Source: Novosphingobium sp. Fuku2-ISO-50
Lineage (GTDB): Bacteria > Pseudomonadota > Alphaproteobacteria > Sphingomonadales > Sphingomonadaceae
Direction: 5' to 3'
DNA: 64,000 bases
Assembly (NCBI RefSeq): GCF_001519055.1
Contig: NZ_KQ954291.1
Coordinates: 1 to 64,000 of the forward strand
The notes beneath the pieces were generated by a model that did not search any database, had not been told where the DNA came from, and saw nothing but the letters and a program-made list of their open reading frames with translations. Within the stretch, counting starts at the first letter, position 1; the number at the start of each line of letters is the position of its first letter. Both the position numbers and the translations under genes were made by a program. This document shows positions 7,110 to 16,248 of the stretch, one piece after another.

Positions 7110-7346
7110 ATGGCCGACGCCGCCGACGACCGCCTGCGCCTTTTGATTGAACGCATCGAACGCCTTGAAGAAGAAAAGAAGGGCATCGGAGACGACATCA
7201 AGGACGTCTACGCCGAAGCCAAAGCCACGGGCTATGACGCCAAGATCATTCGCCAGATCGTCCGCCTGCGCAAAATGAAGCCCGACGATCGCCGCGAAAT
7301 GGAAGCGATTCTCGAAACGTACAAGAACGCGCTCGGCATCGACTGA
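7110..7346 (+). CDS. gapR: GapR-type nucleoid protein (DUF2312), 78 aa
   Basis: This small helical protein carries the DUF2312 signature: an acidic coiled N-terminal helix ([20 protein letters not shown]), then [20 protein letters not shown] and [14 protein letters not shown]. In Caulobacter the homologue GapR is an essential protein that clamps overtwisted AT-rich DNA ahead of replication and transcription. Length and motif are standard. It converges on dnaB, with a hairpin between them. Confidence 0.92.
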   Translation: MADAADDRLRLLIERIERLEEEKKGIGDDIKDVYAEAKATGYDAKIIRQIVRLRKMKPDDRREMEAILETYKNALGID

Positions 7347-7366
7347 CCGCTGTTCGATGCAGTGTC

Positions 7367-7399
7367 GGCGGCACCTTTCCGAACAGGGAAGGCGCCGCC
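7367..7399. terminator. Hairpin between gapR and dnaB
   Basis: GGCGGCACCTTTCC (7367-7380) pairs with GGGAAGGCGCCGCC (7386-7399) around a GAACA loop, with two G-U type mismatches. There is no long U tract, so it may be a weak bidirectional terminator for the convergent genes. Confidence 0.5.
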
Positions 7400-7407
7400 G
7401 TCGCGCA

Positions 7408-8922
7408 TCACTCGTCGCTGCCATAGGAACTGGCGCGCATGTCGTCGGGCGCAAGATCGGAAAAGCGCGTGATACGCGGTTCGAAGCGCAGGCGGACTTT
7501 GCCGGTCGAACCGTGACGCTGTTTGGCCACGATCAGTTCGGCCAGACCAAAGACCCGCTCCATTTCCGCGGCCCACGCGGCATGGGCTTCGTGAATCTTG
7601 CTCTCATCGCCATCGACGCCCTGTTTCGGCTCGCGCGCGGCGACGTAATAATCTTCGCGATAGACGAACCAGACCATATCGGCGTCCTGTTCGATCGAGC
7701 CGGATTCGCGCAAATCCGACAGCATCGGACGCTTGTCTTCGCGTTGTTCGACCGCGCGCGACAGCTGTGACAGCGCGATCACCGGGACGGAAAGCTCTTT
7801 GGCCAAGGTCTTGAGCCCCCGGCTGATTTCCGAAATTTCGTTCACGCGGTTGTCGCTGCGGCCCGATCCCTGCAACAGCTGAAGATAGTCGACCACGATC
7901 AGCCCGATGTCGTGCCGCCGCTTCAACCGGCGCGCACGGGCGCGCAAGGCGCTGATCGACAAGGCCGGGGTGTCGTCGAGATAGAGCGGCAATTCGGCAA
8001 GCCGCTGGCTGGCAAACGACAGTTGCTGAAAATCCTCGCGGCTGATCCGCCCCATGCGCAGCGCTTCGGAACTGATCCCCGACTGTTCGGCAAGGATACG
8101 CGTGGCGAGCTGGTCCGCGCTCATTTCCAGGCTGAAAAAGGCGACCGCCGCACCGACCGAATCCTTGACCGTGATGCCGTCGGCCAGATCGCGGCGCAGA
8201 CGATCGGCCGCGTTGAAGGCGATATTGGTGACAAGGCTGGTCTTGCCCATGCCCGGACGCCCGGCAAGGATGATCAAGTCCGATTCGTGCAGGCCGCCGA
8301 TCTTTTCGTTGACCGAGGTCAGCCCGGTGGTCTTGCCCGAAATGTGGCCGCCCGACAGCAGCGCCTTTTCGATCATTTCAAGCGAGGTGCGCGTCGCCTG
8401 ACCAAAGGTTTGCGCCTCGCTGCCGGTCTGCGCCCCTTCGGCGACGGCATAGAGCGCGGCTTCGGCGGCTTCGATCTGGCCGAGCGGCGAAACGCTTTCG
8501 CTCGTGTCCATCGCCTGTTCGACCAGCGTGCGACCGACCGTGATCAGTTCGCGCAACAGCGCCAGATCATAGATCTGTTGCGCCAGTTCGCGCGGGGCGA
8601 GCAGGCCCTGGCCATCGGCGGTCAGCCGCGCGAGGTACGCGGTGCCGCCCAGTTCCCTCAATCCCTCATCGGATTCGAAATAGGGTTTGAGCGTAACCGG
8701 GGTAACGATCGCCTTGCGGTCGATCAGCGCGCCGATCCGTTCGAACACACGGCCATGAACGGGGGCAAAGAAATGCTCCGCTTTCAACGGGCAGGTCATT
8801 TCCTCCAGGATACGGTTATCGATCAGCACCGCGCCGAGGAACGCGGCCTCGGCTTCGACGTTGGCGGGGAGCGAGCGGGTCTGGTCCGGCTCGCGCGACA
8901 GAATGGATGTGGTGACTGACAT
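7408..8922 (-). CDS. dnaB: Replicative DNA helicase DnaB, 504 aa
   Basis: This hexameric 5'-3' helicase unwinds the replication fork. It has the N-terminal DnaB domain (about 18-120) with NVEAEAAFLGAVLIDN. The RecA-like core has Walker A in ILAGRPGMGKTSLV (about 220), Walker B in LIVVDYLQLLQG and the LSQLSRAVEQR sensor region. The length is typical and no intein is present. The gene is divergent from UPF0262 with about 116 bp between starts. Confidence 0.96.
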   Translation of the reverse strand: MSVTTSILSREPDQTRSLPANVEAEAAFLGAVLIDNRILEEMTCPLKAEHFFAPVHGRVFERIGALIDRKAIVTPVTLKPYFESDEGLRELGGTAYLARLTADGQGLLAPRELAQQIYDLALLRELITVGRTLVEQAMDTSESVSPLGQIEAAEAALYAVAEGAQTGSEAQTFGQATRTSLEMIEKALLSGGHISGKTTGLTSVNEKIGGLHESDLIILAGRPGMGKTSLVTNIAFNAADRLRRDLADGITVKDSVGAAVAFFSLEMSADQLATRILAEQSGISSEALRMGRISREDFQQLSFASQRLAELPLYLDDTPALSISALRARARRLKRRHDIGLIVVDYLQLLQGSGRSDNRVNEISEISRGLKTLAKELSVPVIALSQLSRAVEQREDKRPMLSDLRESGSIEQDADMVWFVYREDYYVAAREPKQGVDGDESKIHEAHAAWAAEMERVFGLAELIVAKQRHGSTGKVRLRFEPRITRFSDLAPDDMRASSYGSDE

Positions 8923-9038
8923 GCCGCCTCAATAGCGCCAGTCCCGGAACAGCGACAAGCGATGGCGGCAGATGTACCCTGTGGATAGCGGGGAGGGCTT
9001 GCCCCGGGCTTGGCGCCTATGCAAAGACTGTCCCGATC

Positions 9039-9521
9039 ATGGCGGACCCGCGCATTGCCCATATCGAACTCGACGAAGCGACGATCATCTGGCGCAATGC
9101 CGATATCGAGCAGGAACGTCGGATTGCGATCTTCGACCTGATCGAGGAAAACAGCTTCAAGCCGTTGCGGGCGTTTGCCGCCGGGCATGAGGGGCCCTAT
9201 CGCCTGCGCCTGGCGGTCGAAGACGGACGGCTGGTGCTGATGGTCTCGGACGAGGCGGCGCAGCATCTGGAAACGGTCATTCTCGGGCTGGGCCGGTTTC
9301 GCCGCCCGATTCGCGACTATTTCGCGATCTGCGAATCCTATTACCAGGCGATTCGCCGTGCCACGGCGCAGGAAATCGAGACGATCGACATGGCCCGGCG
9401 CGGTGTCCACAACGATGCCGCGACAATGTTGCTGGAAAAGCTGGAGGGCAAGATCGAGACCGACTTCATCACCGCCCGCCGCCTCTTTACGCTGATTTGC
9501 GTTCTCCATATCAAGGGCTAA
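9039..9521 (+). CDS. UPF0262 family protein, 160 aa
   Basis: The product matches the alphaproteobacterial UPF0262 family, whose function is unknown. The recognisable blocks are DYFAICESYYQAIR, MARRGVHNDAATMLLEKLEG and DFITARRLFTLICVLHIKG at the C-terminus. The N-terminus (IAHIELDEATIIWRNADIEQ) also fits. No signal peptide or membrane segment is evident. The start follows a 116 bp region shared with divergent dnaB. Confidence 0.85.
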   Translation: MADPRIAHIELDEATIIWRNADIEQERRIAIFDLIEENSFKPLRAFAAGHEGPYRLRLAVEDGRLVLMVSDEAAQHLETVILGLGRFRRPIRDYFAICESYYQAIRRATAQEIETIDMARRGVHNDAATMLLEKLEGKIETDFITARRLFTLICVLHIKG

Positions 9522-9588
9522 GGACAAGTCTGGCGAGACTCGCGGGGACCGCGGGTCATCCCCCCACTACATTCAGGGAATTGGAATT

Positions 9589-10296
9589 TTGGCAAAGGCA
9601 GGGCTGAAGCGCTGGCTGCTGGTGCCCGGACTTGTCCTCGTGCTGGGCATTGCGGCGCTCGCAGCGTGGTGGTGGACGATCCACTGGGCGCCCGATCGCG
9701 CGCGCTATCCGGTACAGGGATTGTGGCTCGATGCCGGCAACGGCGCGGTCGAATGGCGCACGATCAAGGCCACCGGTCCCGGCGGGCATGGCGCCGATTT
9801 CGTCTATCTGACCGCCAGCACCGGGGCCGACAAGCGCGATGACGCCTTTGCGGCAGGGTTTGACGCCGCGCGCGCCGCCGGGCTGCAAGTCGGCGCGGTC
9901 CACGTCTATGACTTGTGTGCCCCCGCCGATGTCCAGGCGAGCAATTTCGTCACCACCGTGGCGCGCGACAAACGCATGTTGCCCGCCGCGATCGCGATCG
10001 GTCTCGATCCCAAACGCTGCCCCGAACCGCCCGGCGAGGCCTCGATCGACAGCGAACTGACCACTTTCCTCAACGAAGTCGAACGTCATCTCGGCCGCCC
10101 GGTCGTCCTGATGCCTTCGCCGGCGGCAGAGCGGCGCTATCACCTGGCGGCGCGAATCGACCGCAATGTCTGGGTGACCGGCGATTTCCGTGCGCCCGAT
10201 ACGGTCAACCGGCCCTGGGTGCTGTGGACGGCGACGCATCGCCTGCACATCCCCGGTGTGGCCGGGCCGGTGCGCTGGGTGGTGGTCCAGCCATGA
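9589..10296 (+). CDS. Membrane-anchored GH25 (lysozyme-like) protein, 235 aa
   Basis: A TTG start at 9589 is used; it gives a short basic N-terminus and one membrane segment (about 8-30, LLVPGLVLVLGIAALAAWWW), then a periplasmic domain. The strand GLWLDAGNGAVEW occupies the place of the GH25 opening motif, and later blocks (DFVYLTASTGAD, GAVHVYDLC) follow the TIM-barrel pattern of bacterial GH25 muramidases. The D-x-E that normally carries the catalytic glutamate is not obvious; the matching strand reads PAAIAIGLDPKRC. It may be a diverged or inactive member. The stop overlaps cdd as ATGA. Confidence 0.65.
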   Translation: MAKAGLKRWLLVPGLVLVLGIAALAAWWWTIHWAPDRARYPVQGLWLDAGNGAVEWRTIKATGPGGHGADFVYLTASTGADKRDDAFAAGFDAARAAGLQVGAVHVYDLCAPADVQASNFVTTVARDKRMLPAAIAIGLDPKRCPEPPGEASIDSELTTFLNEVERHLGRPVVLMPSPAAERRYHLAARIDRNVWVTGDFRAPDTVNRPWVLWTATHRLHIPGVAGPVRWVVVQP

Positions 10297-10724
10297 ACGA
10301 CACATTCGACCGGCCCGCACTGATCGCCGCTGCGCGGGCGGCGATGGCCGGGGCCCATGCGCCCTATTCGGGATTTCATGTCGGCGCCGCGCTGGCGTTT
10401 GCCGACGGTACGGTGATCACCGGCAGCAATTTCGAAAACGCCAGCTACGGCCTGTCGCTCTGCGCCGAAACCGTGGCGGCGGCGCGCGCCAGCCACGAAG
10501 GCCATCGCGCCGGGCTGATCGCAGTGGCGATCGCGGGCGGGACCAGGGGTGTGCCCGGCGCGCCGGTTGCGCCTTGTGGCCGATGTCGGCAGGTGCTTTA
10601 TGAACTCGCCGCCCTGGGGGGGACCGATCCGCTGGTGATTGCCACCGGCGCCGACGAAACCTTCGCCATGCGGCTGAGCGCGCTCTTGCCTCTTGCCTTT
10701 GGTCCGGCCAATCTGGCCGGGTAA
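10293..10724 (+). CDS. cdd: Cytidine deaminase, 143 aa
   Basis: The enzyme hydrolyses cytidine and deoxycytidine to uridine and deoxyuridine in pyrimidine salvage. Hallmarks are the substrate-binding YSGFHVGAAL (about residues 24-33), SNFENASYGLSLCAE with the zinc Cys and catalytic Glu, and the second zinc site PCGRCRQVL. The size fits the homotetrameric class. The start at 10293 overlaps the GH25 stop. It sits directly upstream of dcd, so two cytosine-nucleotide deaminases are clustered. Confidence 0.95.
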   Translation: MNDTFDRPALIAAARAAMAGAHAPYSGFHVGAALAFADGTVITGSNFENASYGLSLCAETVAAARASHEGHRAGLIAVAIAGGTRGVPGAPVAPCGRCRQVLYELAALGGTDPLVIATGADETFAMRLSALLPLAFGPANLAG

Positions 10725-10748
10725 TTTTGCAAACCTGAAAGACACCTC

Positions 10749-11303
10749 TTGGCCATTCTCTCCGACCGCTGGATCCGCCGCAGGGCGCTCGAAGACGGCA
10801 TGATCGAACCCTTTGTCGAAAGTCAGCGCCGCGACGGCTGCATCAGCTATGGCCTGTCGTCGTATGGCTATGACGCGCGCGTCGCCGACGATTTCAAGAT
10901 CTTCACCAATGTCGATTCGGCGGTGGTGGACCCCAAGAATTTCGACGCCAATTCGTTTGTCGACCGCAAGACCGAGGTCTGCGTGATCCCGCCCAACAGC
11001 TTTGCCCTGGCGCGCACGGTCGAATATTTCCGCGTGCCGCGCGATGTGCTGGTGATCTGTCTGGGCAAATCGACATATGCCCGCTGCGGAATCATCGTCA
11101 ATGTCACCCCGCTCGAACCGGGCTGGGAAGGCCATGTCACGCTGGAATTTTCCAACACTACGCCGCTGCCTGCCAAGATCTATGCCAACGAAGGCGCGTG
11201 CCAGTTCCTGTTTCTCCAGGGCAACGAGCCGTGCGAGACGAGCTATGCCGACCGTGCCGGGAAATACATGGGCCAAAGAGGCGTCACGCTGCCCCGAATT
11301 TGA
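10749..11303 (+). CDS. dcd: dCTP deaminase, 184 aa
   Basis: The enzyme converts dCTP to dUTP, feeding thymidylate synthesis. Motifs are [14 protein letters not shown], the nucleotide-binding [20 protein letters not shown] with the catalytic Glu region, and the C-terminal [10 protein letters not shown]. The start is TTG at 10749, which gives the conserved [12 protein letters not shown]-terminus; no ATG fits as well. Length is typical. It lies 24 nt after cdd and is probably co-transcribed with it. Confidence 0.95.
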   Translation: MAILSDRWIRRRALEDGMIEPFVESQRRDGCISYGLSSYGYDARVADDFKIFTNVDSAVVDPKNFDANSFVDRKTEVCVIPPNSFALARTVEYFRVPRDVLVICLGKSTYARCGIIVNVTPLEPGWEGHVTLEFSNTTPLPAKIYANEGACQFLFLQGNEPCETSYADRAGKYMGQRGVTLPRI

Positions 11304-11392
11304 AGCGCGTCCTGTTTGCCTGCCCTATTTGATTGCCGAACTCGTCCGATCGCTTTAATCACGCGCTTAAATCGCATGAGCGGAGTGAGCGG

Positions 11393-12556
11393 ATGGCACG
11401 GACTTACGACATCGTCGTCTATGGCGCGACCGGGTATACCGGGCGGCTGGTGGCGCAATATCTGGCAACCACGTATGCCGGATCGGGGCTGAAATGGGCG
11501 ATGGCCGGGCGCAGTGCGGCCAAGTTGGCCGAAGTGCGCGATCTGATCGGCGCGCCGGCGGATACCCCGCTGGTCGTCGCGGACAGCGAAGATCGCGCAT
11601 CGCTCTCTGCGCTGGCCCAATCGACCAGCGCCCTTGTCACCACCGTCGGGCCCTATCAGCTTTACGGCACCGAGGTGCTCGGCGCCTGTGTCGCGGCGGG
11701 GACGCACTATGCCGATCTGTGCGGCGAGCCGGTGTGGATGCGCCAGATGATCGACCGCTACGACGCCGAGGCCAAAGCGAGCGGCGCGCGCATCGCGTTT
11801 TCGTCGGGCTATGATTCGATCCCCTTCGACCTTGGCGTGCTGATGCTCCAGACCGAGGCGAAGGCGCGGTTCGGCAGCGCCGCGCCGCGCGTCAAATGCC
11901 GGGTTCGCGGCATGCAGGGCGGGGTTTCGGGCGGCACGGCGGCCAGCCTCAAGGCCTCGCTCGCCGCGATCGCCAAAGAGCCCGCGCTGGGCCGGATCAT
12001 GGCCAGCCCGTTTGGCCTGACGCCGGGCTTTACCGGCCCCGATCAGCCTGCCGCCGACCGGCCCATGTTCGACGAGGCGACAGGCCAGTGGGCCGCGCCA
12101 TTCGTGATGGCAATCATCAACACCAAGAACGTGCATCGCACCAACCAGTTGCTCGGCCATCCTTACGGCGCCGACTTCGTCTATGACGAAATGGTGCTGA
12201 CCGGCCCCGGCGATCAGGGCAAGGCGGTGGCCAACTATCTGGCCAAGACCCCGATGATCGGCACGCCCAACGATCCTTTGCCCGGCGAAGGGCCGACGCC
12301 GGAACAGCGGGCCAACGGTTTCTACGACTTGCTGTTCATCGGCGAATGGCCCGACGGGCGCGTGCTGCGCTATGGGGTCAAGGGCCGCTATGATCCGGGC
12401 TATGGCTCGACCAGCCGCATGATCGCCGAAACCGGCATCGGCCTGACCGAAAGCGACGCACCGGGCGGGATCGGCACGCCGGGGTCGATTCTCGGCGCCG
12501 CGCTGGTCAAGCGCCTGCAGGACCACGCCGAAATCACGTTTGCGGTGGAAGATTAA
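11393..12556 (+). CDS. Saccharopine dehydrogenase-like / trans-acting enoyl reductase protein, 387 aa
   Basis: The N-terminal Rossmann motif VVYGATGYTGRLVAQYL (residues 7-23) and the segments VTTVGPYQLYG, HYADLCGEP and SGYDSIPFDLGV match the saccharopine dehydrogenase NADP-binding family, including mycobacterial trans-acting enoyl reductases. The ATG at 11393 has GGAGTGAGCGG upstream; an ATG 60 nt earlier lacks a ribosome site. The substrate is unknown, and a role in lipid metabolism is inferred from homologues only. It appears to be a single gene unit. Confidence 0.85.
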   Translation: MARTYDIVVYGATGYTGRLVAQYLATTYAGSGLKWAMAGRSAAKLAEVRDLIGAPADTPLVVADSEDRASLSALAQSTSALVTTVGPYQLYGTEVLGACVAAGTHYADLCGEPVWMRQMIDRYDAEAKASGARIAFSSGYDSIPFDLGVLMLQTEAKARFGSAAPRVKCRVRGMQGGVSGGTAASLKASLAAIAKEPALGRIMASPFGLTPGFTGPDQPAADRPMFDEATGQWAAPFVMAIINTKNVHRTNQLLGHPYGADFVYDEMVLTGPGDQGKAVANYLAKTPMIGTPNDPLPGEGPTPEQRANGFYDLLFIGEWPDGRVLRYGVKGRYDPGYGSTSRMIAETGIGLTESDAPGGIGTPGSILGAALVKRLQDHAEITFAVED

Positions 12557-12690
12557 TCTTTGCAACGCGCTGTGATCGCCGGGAATATAATGCATCGTGG
12601 CAAACAAGTGTTTGTCAGAATGCCCGATTCAAGGCAGAACTTATAGTTATACGCAGGAATGGGCGTCGCGTTCTGACTAAAGGAATCTGC

Positions 12691-13599
12691 ATGATGAATA
12701 TTCGCAAGTTGGTGGAGTTGGGACCTCTCGCCCTGTTTAGTCTCGCTTTGGCGGGCTGTGGTGACGGCAGCGGCGGCGGAATTGCCAGTACGCCGACGCC
12801 GCCGAGCTATCAGACGTTGCAGCAAATCGTCAGCCAGGGCGGAAATCGCAGCTTCTCAACCTCCGGCGTCCAGCTCGGTGCGACAACTGCAACCTCCAAT
12901 CCCTATGGCTCCGGCGTTACCGTTGCCTATACCGCATCGTCGGACAGTTACACGCTGACCGCGCCCGATGGCACCGCCGCCACATTCTCACCGAACAATC
13001 TGTATCAAGCCGCAACCACACCGAACACGGTGCAATATATCAAGTCTTCGGGTTCCGGCTCCGGCGAGGTCGACGACAATTTGGTAATAGGAACGGCGAC
13101 AGTCAAAGGTGTCGCGCTGAGCTACACGATGGTCGGCGAGTGGGTTCACGCCACCCCCAACGGCATCGCAATCTGGCTGGCAACGGGCGGCGTACCGACG
13201 CTTGCCAGTGATGTGCCCAAGACCGGCACCGCAAATTATACCGTGGAGGTCAATGGTTCTGCCCAGGCAGGCGGCACTTCCTATTCCATCCAGCCAACCA
13301 ACAGTTCAGGGACATTCTCCGCCAATTTCGGTGCAGGCACCGTTGCGACGTCGCTCACTCTGGTGGGAACGCCATCGGTCGCCGGCTTTGGCACGGTGAC
13401 CCAATTTGGCACCTTCAACGGCACCGGCACGATCACGGCTGGCGGCCCCGGCTTCACCGGTACATTTTCCACCGGCAGCGGCTCAAGCCTTTTCACGGGT
13501 AATTTCAACGGTCCACAGGCCGCTGAAGTTGGCTACTCGTGGGCGATCAATACCGGTAGTTTGGCGGCGGCGGGCATTACTGTCGGCAAGAAGAACTAA
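12691..13599 (+). CDS. TbpB-like beta-barrel surface lipoprotein, 302 aa
   Basis: The N-terminus has a lipoprotein signal with lipobox LALAGC (Cys at about 22) and a Gly/Ser linker. The mature part is rich in Thr, Gly and Ser and alternates like beta-strands. Near the C-terminus GTFNGTGTITA and GNFNGPQAAEVGYSW match the ending of the transferrin-binding protein B-type barrel (G-x-F-x-G-P-x-A-x-E). Such proteins sit on the cell surface and can depend on Slam exporters. The ribosome site is AAAGGAATCTGC. No receptor or Slam gene is adjacent. Its 3' end overlaps the convergent gene by 4 bp. Confidence 0.75.
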   Translation: MMNIRKLVELGPLALFSLALAGCGDGSGGGIASTPTPPSYQTLQQIVSQGGNRSFSTSGVQLGATTATSNPYGSGVTVAYTASSDSYTLTAPDGTAATFSPNNLYQAATTPNTVQYIKSSGSGSGEVDDNLVIGTATVKGVALSYTMVGEWVHATPNGIAIWLATGGVPTLASDVPKTGTANYTVEVNGSAQAGGTSYSIQPTNSSGTFSANFGAGTVATSLTLVGTPSVAGFGTVTQFGTFNGTGTITAGGPGFTGTFSTGSGSSLFTGNFNGPQAAEVGYSWAINTGSLAAAGITVGKKN

Positions 13600-13964
13600 T
13601 TCTTCCTGAGCGCCGCGATGCAGGCCTCACGGTCGACATCGCGGCCATCGCCGCGCCGCGCGTCGACAAACGTCGCGGTGGCATGTTCGCCGTGCTCGCC
13701 GGGATAGAGATAGGCGTCGAGAATGCACGCGGCTCCCGACCATTGCAGCTTGCGCGCATCGCCGTCGCGGATGTCGAGCCGGGGCGGGCCGAATTGACGG
13801 ACCAGCGCATCGACATCGGCACCGATCACCCCGCCATACGCGCCGCTCCGCGCATGGTGCGGCAGGCGCGGTTCGGGCTGGCTGATCGCGGCGGCCGGCT
13901 GCGCGCTTTCGCCGCCGCACGCGGCGAGCATCAGGATCAAGGGTATCGGCAAGAGCGCGCGCAT
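13596..13964 (-). CDS. Small putative lipoprotein, 122 aa
   Basis: Starting at the ATG at 13964, the protein has a short signal with lipobox LMLAAC (Cys at 16). The mature part contains DVDALVRQFGPPRLDIRDGD and LQWSGAACILDAYLYPG, a pattern seen in small SmpA/OmlA-like or sphingomonad-specific lipoproteins of unknown role. A longer frame upstream has shadow-like composition. It converges on the TbpB-like gene (4 bp overlap) and is divergent from the PfkB kinase. Confidence 0.7.
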   Translation of the reverse strand: MRALLPIPLILMLAACGGESAQPAAAISQPEPRLPHHARSGAYGGVIGADVDALVRQFGPPRLDIRDGDARKLQWSGAACILDAYLYPGEHGEHATATFVDARRGDGRDVDREACIAALRKN

Positions 13965-14114
13965 GGTGGATTCGCCATCGCGCGCGCCCCTCGCTGTGTC
14001 AATCAGGGCCGCGAAGCATCCGTCGCGGTCGCGCTGCGGCTTGCCGCAGGGGCGGCAAACGACTAGGCGCCCAAAAACCATCGAAATCGACCAATTCTGC
14101 CGGAGTTCTGCCGC

Positions 14115-15128
14115 GTGACCCAGCCTTCTGCCATCAGCCGCCCCCGTTTCGATGTTGTCGCGATCGGCAATGCGATTGTCGATGTCATGGCCGCGGCGAG
14201 CGATGACGACATTGTCGCGCTCGGTCTGGCCAAAGGCGGGATGACGCTGGTCGACGAACCGCGCGCGCACGAATTGTATCAGGCGATGGGCCCCGCACGC
14301 GAAATTTCGGGCGGGTCGGCGGCCAACACGCTGGCGGGCCTTGCCGCGCTGGGGGCGTCATGCGGCTTTATCGGTCAGGTTGCCGGGGATCAGCTGGGCG
14401 AAGTCTTTGCCCATGATATCCGCGCCGGAGGCATTGCCTTTGACACCCCGGTCCGCGCCGGAGAGCCTTCGACCGCGCGCTGCCTGATCTTTGTCACCCC
14501 CGACGGGCAGCGGACGATGAACACCTTTCTCGGCGCGTCGCAGTTCCTGCCCGCCGATGCGCTCGACGATGCCGTGATCGCCGATGCGGCGGTGCTCTAT
14601 CTCGAAGGCTATCTGTGGGATCCCGAAGAGCCGCGCCGCGCCATGCGCCGGGCGATCGCCACCGCACGCGCGGCGGGGCGCAAAGTCGCTTTCACGCTGT
14701 CCGATGCCTTTGTCATTGCGCGCCACGGCGATGATTTCCGCGCCTTGATCGAAGCGGGCGCAATCGACATCCTGTTTGCCAACGAACACGAACTGGCCGC
14801 GCTGACCGGGAAAGACGATTTTCACGAAGGGATCGCCGCACTCGGTCCGAAAATCGCCACGCTGGTCGTCACGCGCAGCGAAAAGGGCGCCCATGCGGTC
14901 AGCGGCGGCGAACACGCCATGGTTGCCGCTGCGCCGGTCGGGCATGTGGTCGACACGACCGGCGCGGGCGATCTGTTCGCAGCCGGGTTTCTGTTCGGGC
15001 ATGTGCGCGGGCTGGCGCTCGAAACGTGCCTCGGGCTGGGCGCGATCTGTGCCGCAGAAGTGATTTCGCACTATGGCGCGCGGCCCGAAGCCGATCTGAC
15101 CGCGCTGGTGGCACCGCTGTTGAGCTGA
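14115..15128 (+). CDS. PfkB-family kinase, probably adenosine kinase, 337 aa
   Basis: This ribokinase-fold enzyme has the N-terminal signature SGGSAANTLAGLAALG, and the anion-hole and catalytic base in VVDTTGAGDLFAAGFLFG near the C-terminus. The start is GTG at 14115 and gives the expected N-terminal strand FDVVAIGNAIVDVMA. Sphingomonad relatives are usually annotated as adenosine kinase, but the substrate cannot be proved from sequence. It precedes galT-galK with a tandem duplication in the gap. Confidence 0.85.
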   Translation: MTQPSAISRPRFDVVAIGNAIVDVMAAASDDDIVALGLAKGGMTLVDEPRAHELYQAMGPAREISGGSAANTLAGLAALGASCGFIGQVAGDQLGEVFAHDIRAGGIAFDTPVRAGEPSTARCLIFVTPDGQRTMNTFLGASQFLPADALDDAVIADAAVLYLEGYLWDPEEPRRAMRRAIATARAAGRKVAFTLSDAFVIARHGDDFRALIEAGAIDILFANEHELAALTGKDDFHEGIAALGPKIATLVVTRSEKGAHAVSGGEHAMVAAAPVGHVVDTTGAGDLFAAGFLFGHVRGLALETCLGLGAICAAEVISHYGARPEADLTALVAPLLS

Positions 15129-15135
15129 TCGCCGC

Positions 15136-15161
15136 ATGAATAGGCCCCATGAATAGGATTG
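15136..15161 (+). repeat. Tandem duplication, 2 x 13 bp
   Basis: CATGAATAGG recurs at 15136 and 15149, a 13 bp period with 10 identical bases. It begins 7 nt after the stop of the kinase gene. It is one of five similar short duplications at gene ends in this window. Confidence 0.7.
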
Positions 15162-15213
15162 CGCGGGGCGATTGAGGTCTGCGCCGTCATGCCGCGTGAT
15201 GCTATCGCGCGGC

Positions 15214-16248
15214 ATGACCGTTTTTGATCCGCTCGATCATCCGCACCGCCGACGCAATCTGCTGACCGGGCGCTGGGTGCTGGTTTCTCCGCACCGCGCC
15301 AAGCGGCCGTGGCAGGGCGAAACCGGCGATCCGGCCCCGCGCGGCGGGCCCTCGTATGACCCCGGCTGCTATTTGTGTCCGGGCAATCGGCGCACGGGCG
15401 GCGAAACCAATCCCGCCTATCCGGCGACATTCGTCTTTCCCAACGATTTTCCCGCGCTGATGCCCGATACACCCGCGCCTGCGACAGGCGATGACCTGTT
15501 TGCGATTGCGCCTGCGCGCGGGACGTCGCGCGTGATCTGCTATTCGCCCGACCATGCAAAGACGCTGCCCGATCTCGACGAAGCGGCGGTGCGCGCTCTG
15601 GTCGACACCTGGGCGGCGCAATCGGCGGAGCTGGGCGCGCTTTATCCCAGTGTTCAGGTGTTCGAAAACAAGGGCGCGATGATGGGCTGTTCGAGCCCGC
15701 ATCCCCATGGCCAGATCTGGGCGAGCGATTTCGTGCCGAGCGAACTGGCCGACGAGGAGCGCGAACAGGCGGCATGGCATGCCCTGCATGGCAGCGCGTT
15801 GCTCGATGCGGTGGCAACGCGCGAACGGGCCGAAGGGACGCGCGTGGTCGCGGCCAATGATGACTGGCTCGCCGTGGTGCCGTTCTGGGCGGCCTGGCCG
15901 TTCGAAGTGCTGCTGATCGCGCGCGATCGGGTCGGGCGGCTGCAAGAGCTGAACGACGATGCACGCGATGCGCTGGCGCGGATGCTGCGCGTGGTGACCG
16001 GGCGCTATGATGCCTTGTTCGATTGTTCGATGCCTTATTCGATGGGCTGGCATCAGGCGCCCGGCACCGGCGACGCGCCGCACTGGCGGCTGCATGCGCA
16101 TTTCTATCCGCCGCTGCTCCGTTCGGCCTCGGTGCGCAAATTCATGGTCGGCTTTGAAATGCTGGCCGAGCCGCAGCGCGACCTGACTCCGGAAACCGCA
16201 GCCTTGCGCCTGCGCGAGGCAATGCCGGTCAATGGAGCCGAGGCATGA
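15214..16248 (+). CDS. galT: Galactose-1-phosphate uridylyltransferase, 344 aa
   Basis: The enzyme exchanges UMP between UDP-glucose and galactose-1-phosphate in the Leloir pathway. It has the active-site HPHGQIW (the uridylylated His is the second His), the early [20 protein letters not shown], a zinc-site CYLCPGN and the second HIT-like half ([15 protein letters not shown]). The ATG at 15214 gives [13 protein letters not shown]; an ATG at 15199 is also in frame, and neither has a strong ribosome site. The stop overlaps galK as ATGA, so the two form an operon. Confidence 0.95.
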   Translation: MTVFDPLDHPHRRRNLLTGRWVLVSPHRAKRPWQGETGDPAPRGGPSYDPGCYLCPGNRRTGGETNPAYPATFVFPNDFPALMPDTPAPATGDDLFAIAPARGTSRVICYSPDHAKTLPDLDEAAVRALVDTWAAQSAELGALYPSVQVFENKGAMMGCSSPHPHGQIWASDFVPSELADEEREQAAWHALHGSALLDAVATRERAEGTRVVAANDDWLAVVPFWAAWPFEVLLIARDRVGRLQELNDDARDALARMLRVVTGRYDALFDCSMPYSMGWHQAPGTGDAPHWRLHAHFYPPLLRSASVRKFMVGFEMLAEPQRDLTPETAALRLREAMPVNGAEA

